A DNA stretch of 64,000 bases from Brevibacterium picturae (lineage in GTDB: Bacteria > Actinomycetota > Actinomycetes > Actinomycetales > Brevibacteriaceae), in contig NZ_LT629739.1 in assembly GCF_900105045.1 (NCBI RefSeq), forward strand, positions 930,001 through 994,000. Direction: 5' to 3'. Positions 8,241-20,014 of this stretch are shown piece by piece. The position numbers were made by a program, and so were the translations under genes. Under the pieces are notes generated by a model. It did not search any database. It had not been told where the DNA came from and worked only from the letters and a program-made list of their open reading frames with translations. Numbering within the stretch: position 1 is the first letter of the stretch; the number at the start of each line of letters is the position of its first letter.

Positions 8241-9620
8241 TCAGCGAGCGCGCAGCAGGCGGCCCTGGGGCTCGTCGAAGTTCACGGGGGCGCCGCGGAG
8301 AATGGTCTCCGTGACGCGGCCGCGGACGGCACGGGCGTCGTAGGCGCTGATCTGGTTGCGGTGATACAGGTCGGCGGCGGCGACCGTCCACTCCTCATCT
8401 GGGGCGAAGACTGCGAAATCCGCGTCGTTGCCGAGGGCGATCGCGCCCTTGTCCGCCACTCCGGCGACTGCGGCGGGGGCCGAGGACATCCAGGCCACCA
8501 CCTCGGCGAGGTCGATGCCCCGCTTCGCGGCCTCGGTCCACATCAGTGAGAGGCCCAGCTGCAGGGAGGAGATGCCACCCCACGCGGCGCCGAAATCACC
8601 GGTGTCGATGAGCTTGAGTTCGGCCGTCGAGGGCGAGTGATCGGAGACGACGCAGTCGATCGTGCCGTCGACGAGCCCCTGCCACAGTGCCTCCCGATTG
8701 GATTCTTCGCGGATCGGCGGGCAGCACTTGTGCGTGGTCGCCCCGTCCGGAATCTCCTCGGCAGTGAACACGAGATAGTGCGGGCAGGTCTCGACAGTGA
8801 GCTTCACACCCTCGGCCTTGGCCTCCGCGATCTGCGGGAGCGCATCGGCCGATGACAGATGGAGAATGTGCGCACGGGCACCGGTCTCCCGGGCGGCGTC
8901 GATGACGCGGGCGATCGCGACATTCTCCGCCTCACGGGGGCGGGAGGCGAGGAAGTCGCTGAACTTGCGGCCCGAGTTCTTCGGCGCCTCCGCCATCACC
9001 GAATGATCCTCGGCGTGGACGATGAGCAGACCGTCGTATTTCGCCAGCTCGGCCATATCGGTGCGCAGCTCCTCGGGCTCCAAGGGTGGGAACTCCTCCA
9101 CACCCGAGTCCTCGAGGAAGCACTTGAAGCCATAGACTCCGGCGTCGAAGAGGGGCTTGAGGTCCGTGGTGTTGCCGGGGATCGCGCCGCCCCAGAAGCC
9201 GACATCGACGAAGGCTTTGGGCTCTGCGACTTCGCGCTTGATGTCCAACGATTCGACGTTGACCGTGGGCGGCAGGGAGTTCAGCGGCATGTCGACGATC
9301 GTCGTCACGCCTCCGGCAGCTGCGGCTCGGGTGGCGCTGGAGAAGCCCTCCCATTCGCTGCGACCGGGATCGTTGACGTGGACATGCGAATCGACGAGAC
9401 CGGGCAGCAGCACCTGATTCTCGTCGACATCGACGACCTTCGCGTTCGCCGAGGTGGTCCCGTTCAGTGTTGCCCCCGCGGTGGCGATCTCGACGATCGT
9501 GCCGTCGCGCACACCGACCTCGGCCGCGCCCACGCCATCGGGCAGAACTGCCCGCTGGGCTCGGATGACCAGGTCAAAGCCCTGGTCGGTGGCCTGTGCT
9601 CCGCCGCCATCGACGTTCAT
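8241..9620 (-). CDS. allB: Allantoinase
   Basis: Hydrolyses allantoin to allantoate. This 459-residue member of the cyclic amidohydrolase family shows the metal-binding [14 protein letters not shown] motif, a lysine in [11 protein letters not shown] expected to be carboxylated to bridge two metals, [17 protein letters not shown] and the catalytic Asp in [13 protein letters not shown] precedes the ATG at 9620. It is the last gene of a same-strand series with hydroxypyruvate isomerase, tartronate semialdehyde reductase and glyoxylate carboligase, though a hairpin at 9671-9710 separates it from the latter. No allantoate-degrading enzyme is seen in the window. Confidence 0.96.
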   Translation of the reverse strand: MNVDGGGAQATDQGFDLVIRAQRAVLPDGVGAAEVGVRDGTIVEIATAGATLNGTTSANAKVVDVDENQVLLPGLVDSHVHVNDPGRSEWEGFSSATRAAAAGGVTTIVDMPLNSLPPTVNVESLDIKREVAEPKAFVDVGFWGGAIPGNTTDLKPLFDAGVYGFKCFLEDSGVEEFPPLEPEELRTDMAELAKYDGLLIVHAEDHSVMAEAPKNSGRKFSDFLASRPREAENVAIARVIDAARETGARAHILHLSSADALPQIAEAKAEGVKLTVETCPHYLVFTAEEIPDGATTHKCCPPIREESNREALWQGLVDGTIDCVVSDHSPSTAELKLIDTGDFGAAWGGISSLQLGLSLMWTEAAKRGIDLAEVVAWMSSAPAAVAGVADKGAIALGNDADFAVFAPDEEWTVAAADLYHRNQISAYDARAVRGRVTETILRGAPVNFDEPQGRLLRAR

Positions 9621-9670
9621 ACATCCTCCTCATTCGCTCCGACGCATCTCGCCGAGCATGTCATAGAAGC

Positions 9671-9710
9671 CCCCGAGGGGATCGGATTCGTGTGTCCGAC
9701 ACCCTCGGGG
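9671..9710 (-). terminator. Hairpin after glyoxylate carboligase
   Basis: Arms CCCCGAGGG (9671-9679) and CCCTCGGGG (9702-9710) enclose an inner stem TCGGA/TCCGA. It lies between the glyoxylate carboligase stop and the allantoinase start, without a clear T-run, so it may be a partial terminator or a processing site. Confidence 0.6.
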
Positions 9711-9763
9711 CCATGGTATACCAATTGTGACGTGGCCGACATCGGACCCGGTCGGCCGGACGT

Positions 9764-11557
9764 CTACTTCGCTGCGGCGAGCTCGCTCATCGGGGTCAGC
9801 GCGGTGGGCGCGTCGGCCGGGGTCTGAGCGAGGACGTCGAACTCGTTGATCGCATCCAGCGAGGCACCCATCGAGATGTTCGTGATGCGCTCGAGGATGA
9901 TCTCGACGACGACGGGGACCTGATGCTCATCCATGAGCTCCTTGCCCACCCGCAGTCCCTCACCGATGAGTTCGGGATCTTCGACGCGCAGCGCTTTGCA
10001 TCCCAGTCCCTGCGCAACGGCCACATGGTCTACGCCGTAGCCCGCAGCTCCGCCCGAGGAGTTGATGTTGTCGAAGGCCAGCGACACCTCGTAGTCCATG
10101 TCGAAGCCTCGCTGCGACTGCCGAATCAGACCCAGGTAGGAGTTGTTGACGACGACGTGCAGGTACGGGATCTGATGCTGGGCACCGACGGCCAGCTCCT
10201 CGAGCATGAACTGGAAGTCGTAGTCACCGGACAGGGCGACCACGGTCTCCTCCGACTTGGCCTTCGCCACGCCCAACGCAGCCGGTCCGGTCCAGCCCAG
10301 GGGACCCGCCTGACCAGCGTTGATCCAGTGGCGGGGCTTATATACGTGGAGCATCTGGGCACCGGCGATCTGACTCAGGCCGATCGTCGACACATAGGTC
10401 ACGTCGTCACCGAACGTGGAGTTCATCTCCTGGTAGACCCGCTGCGGCTTGATCGGCATGTCCGTGTAGTTGGTCTTGCGGTGCTCGGTGGACTTGCGCT
10501 GCGTGCATTCGCCGGCCCAGCCGGTGAAGTCGGGCAGGCTCGCGCCGCCGCGACCGCGAGCAGCGACCAGCAGCGCGTCGAGGGCGGCACCGGCGTCGGA
10601 GACGACGCCGTAGTCGGGTGAGAACACACGTCCGATCTGCGTGGGTTCGATGTCGATGTGGACGAACTTCCGTCCCTCGCGGTAGACGCCCAGGTCACCG
10701 GTGTGGCGGTTGGCCCAGCGGTTGCCGATGCCGATGACCAGGTCGGATTCGAGGAACGAGGCATTGCCGTAGCGCACATGGGTCTGGATGCCGACCATGC
10801 CCGCCTGCAGCGGATGGTTGTCCGGAATCGTGCCCCAGCCCATCAGGGTCGGTGAGACCGGGATCGAGGTCGCCTCGGCGAATTCGACGAGCTTGTCCGC
10901 CGCATCGGCATTGAGGATGCCGCCGCCGGCGATGATCAGCGGGTGCGACGCGGCGGCGATGAGGTCGAGGATCTTCTCCGCCTGCGCCGAGGTGGCCGCA
11001 GGCTTCGATGGCACCAACGGTTCGTAGGTGTCGATGTCGAAGTCGATTTCGGTCTGCTGGACGTCGATCGGCAGATCGATGAGGACCGGACCCGGCCGGG
11101 CCGAGCGCATCAGCTGGAAGGCCGACTGGAAGACGCCGGGAACCTGTCCGGCCTCGAGGACGGTCTTGGCCATCTTGGTCACCGGCTTCGCGATCGAGGC
11201 GATGTCCACGGCCTGGAAGTCCTCCTTGTCGAGGACTGCGACGGGGGCCTGTCCGGTGATGCACAGGATGGGCTGCGAGTCCGCGGCGGCGGCGTAGAGC
11301 CCGGTGATCATGTCGGTGCCGGCAGGCCCCGACGTGCCGAGGCAGACGCCGATGTTCCCGGCCTTCGCTCGCGTGTATCCGTCGGCCATGTGCGAGGCGC
11401 CTTCGACGTGGCGGGCCAGTGTGTGGCGGATTCCGCCGTGGGCCCTCATCGCCGAGTACAGCGGGTTGATGGCCGCACCCGGCAAGCCGAATGTTTCTGT
11501 GGCGCCTTCCTTTTCGAGGATGAGCACCACCGCGTCAACTGCGCGCATACGTGTCAT
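9764..11557 (-). CDS. gcl: Glyoxylate carboligase (tartronate-semialdehyde synthase)
   Basis: ThDP- and FAD-containing enzyme that joins two glyoxylates into tartronate semialdehyde with loss of CO2. The 597-residue protein has Val51 in [15 protein letters not shown] where almost all ThDP enzymes have Glu; that substitution is the hallmark of Gcl and sits at the same number as in E. coli. The cofactor motif [12 protein letters not shown] to NNSYLGLIR lies near the C-terminus. AAGGA precedes the ATG. It follows tartronate semialdehyde reductase with a 170-base gap holding two hairpins. Confidence 0.97.
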   Translation of the reverse strand: MTRMRAVDAVVLILEKEGATETFGLPGAAINPLYSAMRAHGGIRHTLARHVEGASHMADGYTRAKAGNIGVCLGTSGPAGTDMITGLYAAAADSQPILCITGQAPVAVLDKEDFQAVDIASIAKPVTKMAKTVLEAGQVPGVFQSAFQLMRSARPGPVLIDLPIDVQQTEIDFDIDTYEPLVPSKPAATSAQAEKILDLIAAASHPLIIAGGGILNADAADKLVEFAEATSIPVSPTLMGWGTIPDNHPLQAGMVGIQTHVRYGNASFLESDLVIGIGNRWANRHTGDLGVYREGRKFVHIDIEPTQIGRVFSPDYGVVSDAGAALDALLVAARGRGGASLPDFTGWAGECTQRKSTEHRKTNYTDMPIKPQRVYQEMNSTFGDDVTYVSTIGLSQIAGAQMLHVYKPRHWINAGQAGPLGWTGPAALGVAKAKSEETVVALSGDYDFQFMLEELAVGAQHQIPYLHVVVNNSYLGLIRQSQRGFDMDYEVSLAFDNINSSGGAAGYGVDHVAVAQGLGCKALRVEDPELIGEGLRVGKELMDEHQVPVVVEIILERITNISMGASLDAINEFDVLAQTPADAPTALTPMSELAAAK

Positions 11558-11632
11558 TGTTCTTCCTTCGTGTCAGCGAGTCCGCATCGGAGCGGACCGA
11601 GTTCAGTGGCCCGCGAGCGGACTGAGGCGGGT

Positions 11633-11660
11633 GGGCCGGCGACGACGTTGTCGCCGGCCC
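11633..11660 (-). other. Intercistronic hairpin, inner of two
   Basis: GGGCCGGCGAC (11633-11643) pairs perfectly with 11650-11660 across a 6-base loop. It stands between the reductase stop and the gcl start. No T-run follows on the minus strand, so it may stabilise or process the mRNA or attenuate read-through. Confidence 0.6.
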
Positions 11661-11677
11661 GGTTCGTGGTGGGAGAA

Positions 11678-11705
11678 GGCCCTCGGTGTCGCAATGCCGA
11701 GGGCC
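11678..11705 (-). other. Intercistronic hairpin, first after reductase gene
   Basis: GGCCCTCGG (11678-11686) pairs with CCGAGGGCC (11697-11705) across a 10-base loop, 22 bases past the reductase stop. It is the first of two consecutive hairpins before gcl. Confidence 0.6.
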
Positions 11706-11727
11706 CCGCCCTGTTTGTGGGTTGGCT

Positions 11728-12615
11728 TCAGCTCTGATTCTTGCCCGAGAGCTGCTCGACGACGGTGAAGAGCCCCGAGTGGTCGAGTCCTCCGTTGCCC
11801 TGTTGGACTGTCGAGGCGACAAGCTGCGCGACGGCCGATCCGAGTGGGATCGAGACACCGGCCTCGCGGGCGGCGGCGGTGACGATGCCCATGTCCTTGT
11901 GGTGCAGCTCCAGGCGGAAGCCGGGGTCGAAGGAACGGTCGAGCATCTTCTGCCCCTTCTGGTCGAGCACCTTCGAACCAGCCAGTCCCCCGCCGAGGAC
12001 CTGCAGCGCCGAGTCGGTCTCGACGCCGTAGGCCTCGAGGAAGACGACGGCCTCGGCCAGGAGTTCGATGTTGCCGGCGACGATGAGCTGATTCGCGGCC
12101 TTGACGGTCTGCCCCGAGCCCGCAGGTCCGACGAGGACGATGGTCTTGCCGACCGCATCGAAGACATCGCTCACGGCATCGAAGTCGCCCCTGTCGCCTC
12201 CGACCATGATCGACAGCGCGCCGTTGATCGCTCCGGCCTCGCCGCCGGAGACGGGTGCGTCGAGGGGCTTGAGTCCCTTCTGGGCGGCCTGGGCGGAGAG
12301 GTTCTTTGCGACGTCGGGACGGATCGTCGAGTTGTCGATCCAGTAGGCACCGGATTTCGCGTGGGCGAGGATGCCCTCCTCGCCGGTCAGCACGTCTTCG
12401 ACGTCCGGGGAGTCCGGGACCATGGTGATGATGACATCGGCACCGTCGACCGCCTCGGCGATGGTGCCTGCGGCCTGGCCGCCGGCCTTCTCGAGTTCCG
12501 CAGCTTTCGCGGGTGTCCGGTTGAAGCCGCGGACGGTGAAGCCGGCGGTGACGAGGTTCTTGGCCATCGGCAGACCCATGATTCCGAGTCCGATGAATGC
12601 GATTGTCCTGCTCAT
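11728..12615 (-). CDS. glxR: 2-hydroxy-3-oxopropionate (tartronate semialdehyde) reductase
   Basis: NAD(P)H-dependent reduction of tartronate semialdehyde to D-glycerate, between Gcl and glycerate kinase. The 295-residue protein is a beta-hydroxyacid dehydrogenase: N-terminal Rossmann motif FIGLGIMGLPMAKNL, substrate-binding DAPVSGGEAGAINGALSIM near residue 120 and catalytic Lys in GQTVKAANQLIV. The ATG at 12615 (MSRTIAF) has AGGA seven bases upstream; the in-frame ATG at 12621 is too close to that site. It follows hydroxypyruvate isomerase with a 71-base gap. Confidence 0.94.
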   Translation of the reverse strand: MSRTIAFIGLGIMGLPMAKNLVTAGFTVRGFNRTPAKAAELEKAGGQAAGTIAEAVDGADVIITMVPDSPDVEDVLTGEEGILAHAKSGAYWIDNSTIRPDVAKNLSAQAAQKGLKPLDAPVSGGEAGAINGALSIMVGGDRGDFDAVSDVFDAVGKTIVLVGPAGSGQTVKAANQLIVAGNIELLAEAVVFLEAYGVETDSALQVLGGGLAGSKVLDQKGQKMLDRSFDPGFRLELHHKDMGIVTAAAREAGVSIPLGSAVAQLVASTVQQGNGGLDHSGLFTVVEQLSGKNQS

Positions 12616-12686
12616 GTTCATATCCTTTGCAGATGTGTGGTCGTGGGCGGTCTGCGCTCGTGCGCCGCCTGGAACGTGTTGGGGCT

Positions 12687-13499
12687 TCAGTTCGCGAGCC
12701 ACTCGAATGCGGTGGCGCGATCCTGCTTGTATTCGAGGGCGATCTGGCCGGTGTAGCCGAGTTCGTAGGAGCGGTTGATCCAGTCCTGCAGGGGCAGCTC
12801 TCCGGTGCCGGGGGCTCCGCGGCCGGCGGCGTCAGCGATCTGGATGTGTCCGAACCTCGCTGCGTCGGCCTCGATGACCGCGGCGACGTCGTCACCGTTG
12901 ATCGACATGTGGAAGAAGTCGGCGAGGACTGCGATGTTGGTCACGCCCTGGGCGCGAGCCTTCTCGACCACGCCTGCGGCGTCGGACGCTGTCTTGAGCG
13001 GGTAGGCCTCGGCGCCGGAGACGGGCTCGACGAGGACTGTGCCGTCGATGGCGCCGACGGCGTCCGACGCGAGCTTGAGGTTCTCGATCGCGACCTCGTC
13101 CTGCTCCTCGGGGGTTTGTCCCTCGGTGCGCAGGCCGTAGAGGGCGTTGAAGGCGCGGCAGCCGGTGCGGCGGCCGATCTCGACGACGATATCGACGTTG
13201 GCCGCGAAGTCGGCCTCTGCGCCCTTGATCGAGACCATGCCGCGGTCTCCGCCGGCCATGTTGCCGGCCCAGAAGTTCAGTCCCTTGAGCTCGACGCCGG
13301 CCTTGTCGAGCGAGGCGATGAATTCGTCGACCTCCGCCGAGGTGGGGGTCGGGTTGCCGTCGAAGGGCCACCAGAATTCGACCTGGCTGAAGCCGGCATC
13401 CTTGGCCGCCTGGGCCCGGTCCATGACGGGCAGCTCGGTGAGCAGGGTGGAGCAGTTGAGGATGTAGCTGTCGGCATTGGTGAAATCGAATGTCGTCAT
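12687..13499 (-). CDS. hyi: Hydroxypyruvate isomerase
   Basis: Interconverts hydroxypyruvate and tartronate semialdehyde; a TIM-barrel enzyme of the xylose-isomerase-like fold. The 270-residue protein has metal-ligand segments LVEPVSGAEAYPL and LADFFHMSINGDD and ends in GYTGQIALEYKQD, as in Hyi/OtnI proteins. AAGGAG precedes the ATG at 13499, and this start is preferred over the upstream in-frame codon at 13538. It is the first gene of the hyi-glxR-gcl-allB series, behind the operator at 13553-13566. Confidence 0.92.
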   Translation of the reverse strand: MTTFDFTNADSYILNCSTLLTELPVMDRAQAAKDAGFSQVEFWWPFDGNPTPTSAEVDEFIASLDKAGVELKGLNFWAGNMAGGDRGMVSIKGAEADFAANVDIVVEIGRRTGCRAFNALYGLRTEGQTPEEQDEVAIENLKLASDAVGAIDGTVLVEPVSGAEAYPLKTASDAAGVVEKARAQGVTNIAVLADFFHMSINGDDVAAVIEADAARFGHIQIADAAGRGAPGTGELPLQDWINRSYELGYTGQIALEYKQDRATAFEWLAN

Positions 13500-13552
13500 G
13501 GGATTCTCCTTCGCGTCTCTGCGAGTCCGGGTTTCCATTGTTTTCGTATCGT

Positions 13553-13566
13553 GGAATTGTATTTCC
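13553..13566. promoter_or_regulatory. Candidate purine-regulon operator, hyi promoter
   Basis: GGAATTGTATTTCC fits GGAA-N6-TTCC and sits 53 bases upstream of the hyi start. Flanks ATC on the left and GTTT on the right resemble those at 5083 and 21616. Confidence 0.65.
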
Positions 13567-13659
13567 GTTTGATGAAATCAAGCATAAGCAGGCTCGCGAG
13601 CCGGAGTCAACCCCCGCCGCAAAGTTCTCCGCACACTGCCCGCACCGCACGACGACGAA

Positions 13660-13719
13660 AGCAACCCTTCGGTCGCTGAGCACCCCGTAGCGAGGTTGCT
13701 CAGCGACCGAAGGGTTGCT
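13660..13719. terminator. Large near-perfect hairpin between guaD and hyi
   Basis: Arms of 23 bases (13660-13682 and 13697-13719), containing GCAACCCTTCGGTCGCTGAG and its exact complement, surround a 14-base loop. It sits after the guanine deaminase stop on the minus strand, with TTTCG following, so it probably ends the xdh-guaD transcript. The length and perfection of the arms exceed what termination needs. Confidence 0.7.
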
Positions 13720-13762
13720 GAGATTCATAAAGGCGGCGCGGGCGGAGCCCAGCGCGCCTGCG

Positions 13763-15049
13763 TCAGCCTTTGACGAGGCCTCCATCGACCCACACGCGGG
13801 TGATGTCGGCCGGTGTCCCCATGGCGAAGATCTTCGCCAGTGCGTCCTCGTCGCTGCTGGCGTGTTCGAGCCCCACCGCCAGGGGCTGGCCCGCGGCGGG
13901 TGAGATATAGGCGGCGTCGAAGCGTTTGCCCACGGACAGGTCGCCCACATCGTCGCTGAGATCGAGCGCCTCGGCGCCGGCGGCTGTGGCCAGGTGCAGC
14001 AGGTGCGCTGAGCTCAGCGGCAGGCCTCCCGAGGGGTCGAGCTGCTGCATGAAGTAGGCCTGGACGCCCTCCTTGAGCAGGGAGAACCCTGTTCCCGCGC
14101 CCACGTCGGAGCCGAGCGCGACGCGCACCCCAGCTTCGATGTGCCGACGCAGCGGGAAGAATCCGCTCGCCAGGTTCGAATTCGAGGTCGGACAGTGCGC
14201 CGAGGCGGCCCCGACCTCGGCCATTCGAGCCAGTTCACGGTCGCTGGGGTGGACATTGTGGGCCATGATCGTGCGCCGGCCCAGCAGACCGGCCCGGTCG
14301 TAGGTGTCGAGATAGTCGCGTGCTTCGGGAAACATCTCGGCCACACCGGCGATCTCGTCATGGTTCTCGTTGAGGTGAGAGGTGACCCAGATACCCGGGT
14401 TATCAGCCACCACCTGCCCACCGGCGGCCAACAGCTCCTGCCCGGCGGAGAAGGAGAAGCGCGGGGTGAGCGCATACCGGAGGTGGCCTTTGCCGTGCCA
14501 GCGGTCGATGAGGCCCTGACTCTCGGACACCGACCGCTCCACGCTCGTCAGCAGTTCTTCCGGGAGGATCCGGTCACTGGTGACCAGGCCCGACGTGATC
14601 CGCAGACCCGCCTCGGCGGCTTGGGAGAACAGCGCGTCGACGGCAGTGGCGAAATGCGAACCGAAGACCATCGCCGAGGTGGTCCCTGCCGACGTCAGTC
14701 CGGTGAGGAATTCGCCGGCCAGGGTCTGCGCATAGGCCTCGTCGCCGAGCTTGGCCTCCTCGGGCAGGGCGCAGTGGTCGAGCCATTCGAGCAGGGGTTT
14801 GCCGAGGTAGCCGATGGCGCGGATCTGCGGGTAGTGGACGTGGGTGTCGACGAGGCCGGGGATGAGCACTCCGGAGCGCAAGTCGATCACCTCGGCGTCG
14901 GGATGGGCTGCCACCGCGCTCGGATAGTCGGTGCGGGCGATGATGAGGCCGTCGTCGACGACGAGCGCGAGGTCCGCATCGGAGCGCAGCTCACCTCCGG
15001 CGAAGGGGTCGGTGGGTGTGTCGAAGACTCGGGCACGGTAGATGAACAT
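13763..15049 (-). CDS. guaD: Guanine deaminase
   Basis: Zinc-dependent hydrolytic deamination of guanine to xanthine, which the adjacent xanthine dehydrogenase oxidises. The 428-residue protein has PGLVDTHVHYPQ, the signature that marks guanine deaminases within the amidohydrolase family, then SHLNENHDE, a His in IMAHNVHP, AHCPTSNSNL and the metal-binding Asp in ALGSDVGAGTGFSL. It lies 61 bases after xdhC on the same strand, and is best read as the last gene of xdhA-xdhB-xdhC-guaD. Confidence 0.94.
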   Translation of the reverse strand: MFIYRARVFDTPTDPFAGGELRSDADLALVVDDGLIIARTDYPSAVAAHPDAEVIDLRSGVLIPGLVDTHVHYPQIRAIGYLGKPLLEWLDHCALPEEAKLGDEAYAQTLAGEFLTGLTSAGTTSAMVFGSHFATAVDALFSQAAEAGLRITSGLVTSDRILPEELLTSVERSVSESQGLIDRWHGKGHLRYALTPRFSFSAGQELLAAGGQVVADNPGIWVTSHLNENHDEIAGVAEMFPEARDYLDTYDRAGLLGRRTIMAHNVHPSDRELARMAEVGAASAHCPTSNSNLASGFFPLRRHIEAGVRVALGSDVGAGTGFSLLKEGVQAYFMQQLDPSGGLPLSSAHLLHLATAAGAEALDLSDDVGDLSVGKRFDAAYISPAAGQPLAVGLEHASSDEDALAKIFAMGTPADITRVWVDGGLVKG

Positions 15050-15110
15050 AGTGGTGGTGCTTCCTGTGAAGTGACAAACAGTGGTGTCTGGTTCGGTGTG
15101 ACGCGTCGGG

Positions 15111-15895
15111 TCAGCCCATGCGGGTCAGCAGGTCGGCGGCGACGCTGAGAGCGATCGTCGCCGGCTGCTTTCCGGGCAGATCGGACAGACCGATGGGGCA
15201 GTCGATGGTGTCGACGGTTTCGGGAGTGTGGCCTTCGGCGATGAGGTTCTTTCTGAACCGCTGCCATTTGGCGCTCGAGCCGATGAGCCCGATGGAGCCC
15301 AGGTCGCCGCGGGTCAGCGCCGCATCGCAGAGGTGCAGATCCTCGGCGTGGTCGTGCGTCATGATGAGGACGTGCGTGCCCGCCGGCAGGACGGTCAGCA
15401 CCTCCTCGCCGACGACGGCGAACTCACGATGAATCGCCGCCACCGGCGGCTCCAGACGGTCGAGCTCCTCGAGATGCTCGGGACGGGAGTCGCTGACGTG
15501 GACGTCGATGTCGTGACGGGCCAGGATCCGGGTCAGTTCGAGACCGATGTTGCCGATCCCGAAGATCGCCACCGAGGCGGGCACGGGCAGCGGCTCGAGC
15601 AGCACGTTAACCTCCCCGCCGCAGCATTGGCGCCCGTATTTGGCCGGTGCCTTGTCGTTGAGCCGCAGCGTGAGCATCTCGGGTGCGGACGACGACTCGG
15701 ATGCGAGGATCTCGCGGGCGCGGGTGACGGCCGTCATCTCCAGATTGCCGCCGCCGATGGTCCCATGTAGGTCATCGGCGGTGACGATCAGCTTCGCTCC
15801 GGCCTCACGCGGGGCGTGCCCGCGGACCGCGGCGAGAGTGACGAGGACGGCCGGGACTCGAGAAGCACGAAGCTCGGCCGCTGTGTCCATCCAAG

Positions 15896-15899
<4 letters not shown>
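15111..15899 (-). CDS. xdhC: Xanthine dehydrogenase maturation protein XdhC
   Basis: Binds molybdenum cofactor and delivers the sulfurated form to xanthine dehydrogenase. The 262-residue protein has the conserved Cys pair in KYGRQCCGGEVNVLLE, an N-terminal GTIGGGNLE segment and the Rossmann-like VAIFGIGNIGLELTRIL. The first codon overlaps the end of xdhB by 4 bases, which supports a single translationally coupled operon. Confidence 0.93.
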
Positions 15900-18324
<2,425 letters not shown>

Positions 18325-18328
<4 letters not shown>

Positions 18329-19785
18329 CGTCCTGCCTCCTGTTCGGCAAAGAAACGTTCCAACGAGGACCGCAGCATCGCGGTCCGGTACTTCGCACTC
18401 GCCCGGTGATCATCCATCGGGGTGCCTTCGGCGGCCAACGTCTCGGCCGCACCGTGCACGGTCTCCAAAGTCCAGGGTGACCCTTCCAGCAGAGCCTCGG
18501 TGGCTGTGGCCCGCAAGGGGGTGGCAGCCACGCCGCCCAGACCGATCCGAGCTTTGGTCACGACCTGGTCCTCGACGTTCACGGCATAGCCGATCGCGAC
18601 CGAGGAGATGTCGTCGAAGCGGCGCTTCGCGATCTTCTGGAACGAGGTCATCGGCGACAGCGGCAGCGGGATGCGAACTGCGGTGATGAGTTCGTCCGCG
18701 CTGCGCACGGTCTGCCGGTAGCCGGTGAAGTACTCGGCCAGATCCACGACCCGTGACCCCCTCGCCGAGGTGAGCACGAGCTGTGCGTCCAAGGCCAGGA
18801 GTGCCGGCGGGGTGTCACCGATGGGTGATCCCGTGCCGAGGTTTCCGCCGATGGTGGCGGCGTTGCGGATGAGGCGGGAGGCGAACTGCGGGATCAGTTT
18901 GCCCAGCAGCGGGATCGAGCCGGCGAGTTCGCGTTCGAGTTCACTCAGGGTCTGAGCAGCACCGAGTTCGATGTACTCGTCGGTGCGGGCGATGGTGCGC
19001 AGTTCGGGCAGGCGGTCGATGGCGAGCATCGATTTGGCGCGTGCGCCCTTGATGTTGACCTCGACGCCCCAGTCGGTGGCGCCGGCGACGACGAGAACCT
19101 CGGGTTCGCCCGCCAGGATGTCGAGCGCCTCGGCGATGGTGGACGGGCGACGATAGCGTCCCGGTTCACCGGTGGCCGTATCGGCTCGGTGGATGTCCGT
19201 GTTCGCCGAGGCGGGTGCCGGCTGCTCGCGTCGCGCCGCGACCCGGTCGCCGGGTTCGGGCTGGCCGAGCGCGTAGGCGGCGTCGCGGATGGGGCGGTAG
19301 CCGGTGCAGCGGCAGAGGTTGCCGGACAGGGAGTGGATGTCGAAGCCGTTGGGACCGCAGTGATGGTCGGCGGCGTCGGCGGCACGTTCGGGCCGATAAT
19401 ATTCGGCGGCCATGGAGCAGATGAAGCCGGGGGTGCAGTATCCGCATTGGGATCCGCCGCGCACGGCCATCTCTTCCTGGACCGGGTGGACGCTCTCGCC
19501 CTCGGCGAGGCCCTCGGCCGTGATGGCCTCTTGGCCATCGAGTGCGGCGGCGGGCAGCAGGCACGAGTTGATCGAGGTCCAGCGGGTTGACCCATCGGCG
19601 TCGGGGCGGGCGACCATGATCGCGCAGGCCCCGCATTCGCCTTCGGCGCAGCCTTCCTTGGCTGCGGTGAGGCCGACTCCGCGGAGAAAGTCCAGGGCAT
19701 TGGTATGTGGGGGCCCGTCGAATTCGTGAGCTGTCGAGTTCACCGAAATCTGGGCGGTGGAACGTTGTGTTGCCGGGGCAGACAT
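18325..19785 (-). CDS. xdhA: Xanthine dehydrogenase, FeS/FAD subunit
   Basis: Passes electrons from the Mo subunit through two [2Fe-2S] clusters to FAD and NAD. The 486-residue protein starts with a plant-type ferredoxin domain (GCAEGECGACAIM), then the second cluster domain (SQCGYCTPGF and GNLCRCTGYRPI), then the FAD-binding domain (IGGNLGTGSPIGDTPPALLALD). ATG at 19785 has AGGAGG at ideal spacing; an open upstream extension of 29 codons is not needed. First gene of the xdh-guaD operon. Only a degraded version of the purine operator (19833-19846) is seen upstream. Confidence 0.95.
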
Positions 19786-19832
19786 CGCACTTACCTCCTG
19801 CGCCTCGTCTCTGCGGCGCACAGTGCATGGTT

Positions 19833-19846
19833 GGAACAATTGCTTC
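19833..19846. promoter_or_regulatory. Weak purine-operator-like sequence, xdhA promoter
   Basis: GGAACAATTGCTTC has the GGAA half and a nearly palindromic centre (CAATTG), but the right half is CTTC instead of TTCC. It is 48 bases upstream of xdhA. Listed because the other purine units carry good sites. Confidence 0.25.
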
Positions 19847-19931
19847 GTTCTTCGAAACTTCTGGTTATCCATGCGAACAGCAGCGAAGAACGTGGTGTCG
19901 AGGTGACGGGGTGGCCCAGTTGGCTGGGTGA

Positions 19932-19955
19932 CCCGTCAGTGCAGCGACTGACGGG
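19932..19955 (-). terminator. Hairpin after purine permease
   Basis: CCCGTCAGT (19932-19940) pairs perfectly with ACTGACGGG (19947-19955) across a 6-base loop, downstream of the permease stop on the minus strand. A second small stem (CCCAG/CTGGG) lies just beyond it. No T-run. Confidence 0.55.
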
Positions 19956-20014
19956 CTCTCAATCGCCGTGTGCGATCTGGCCCTTTCCCCAAGCAAGATG
20001 TCCAATCATTTCAC

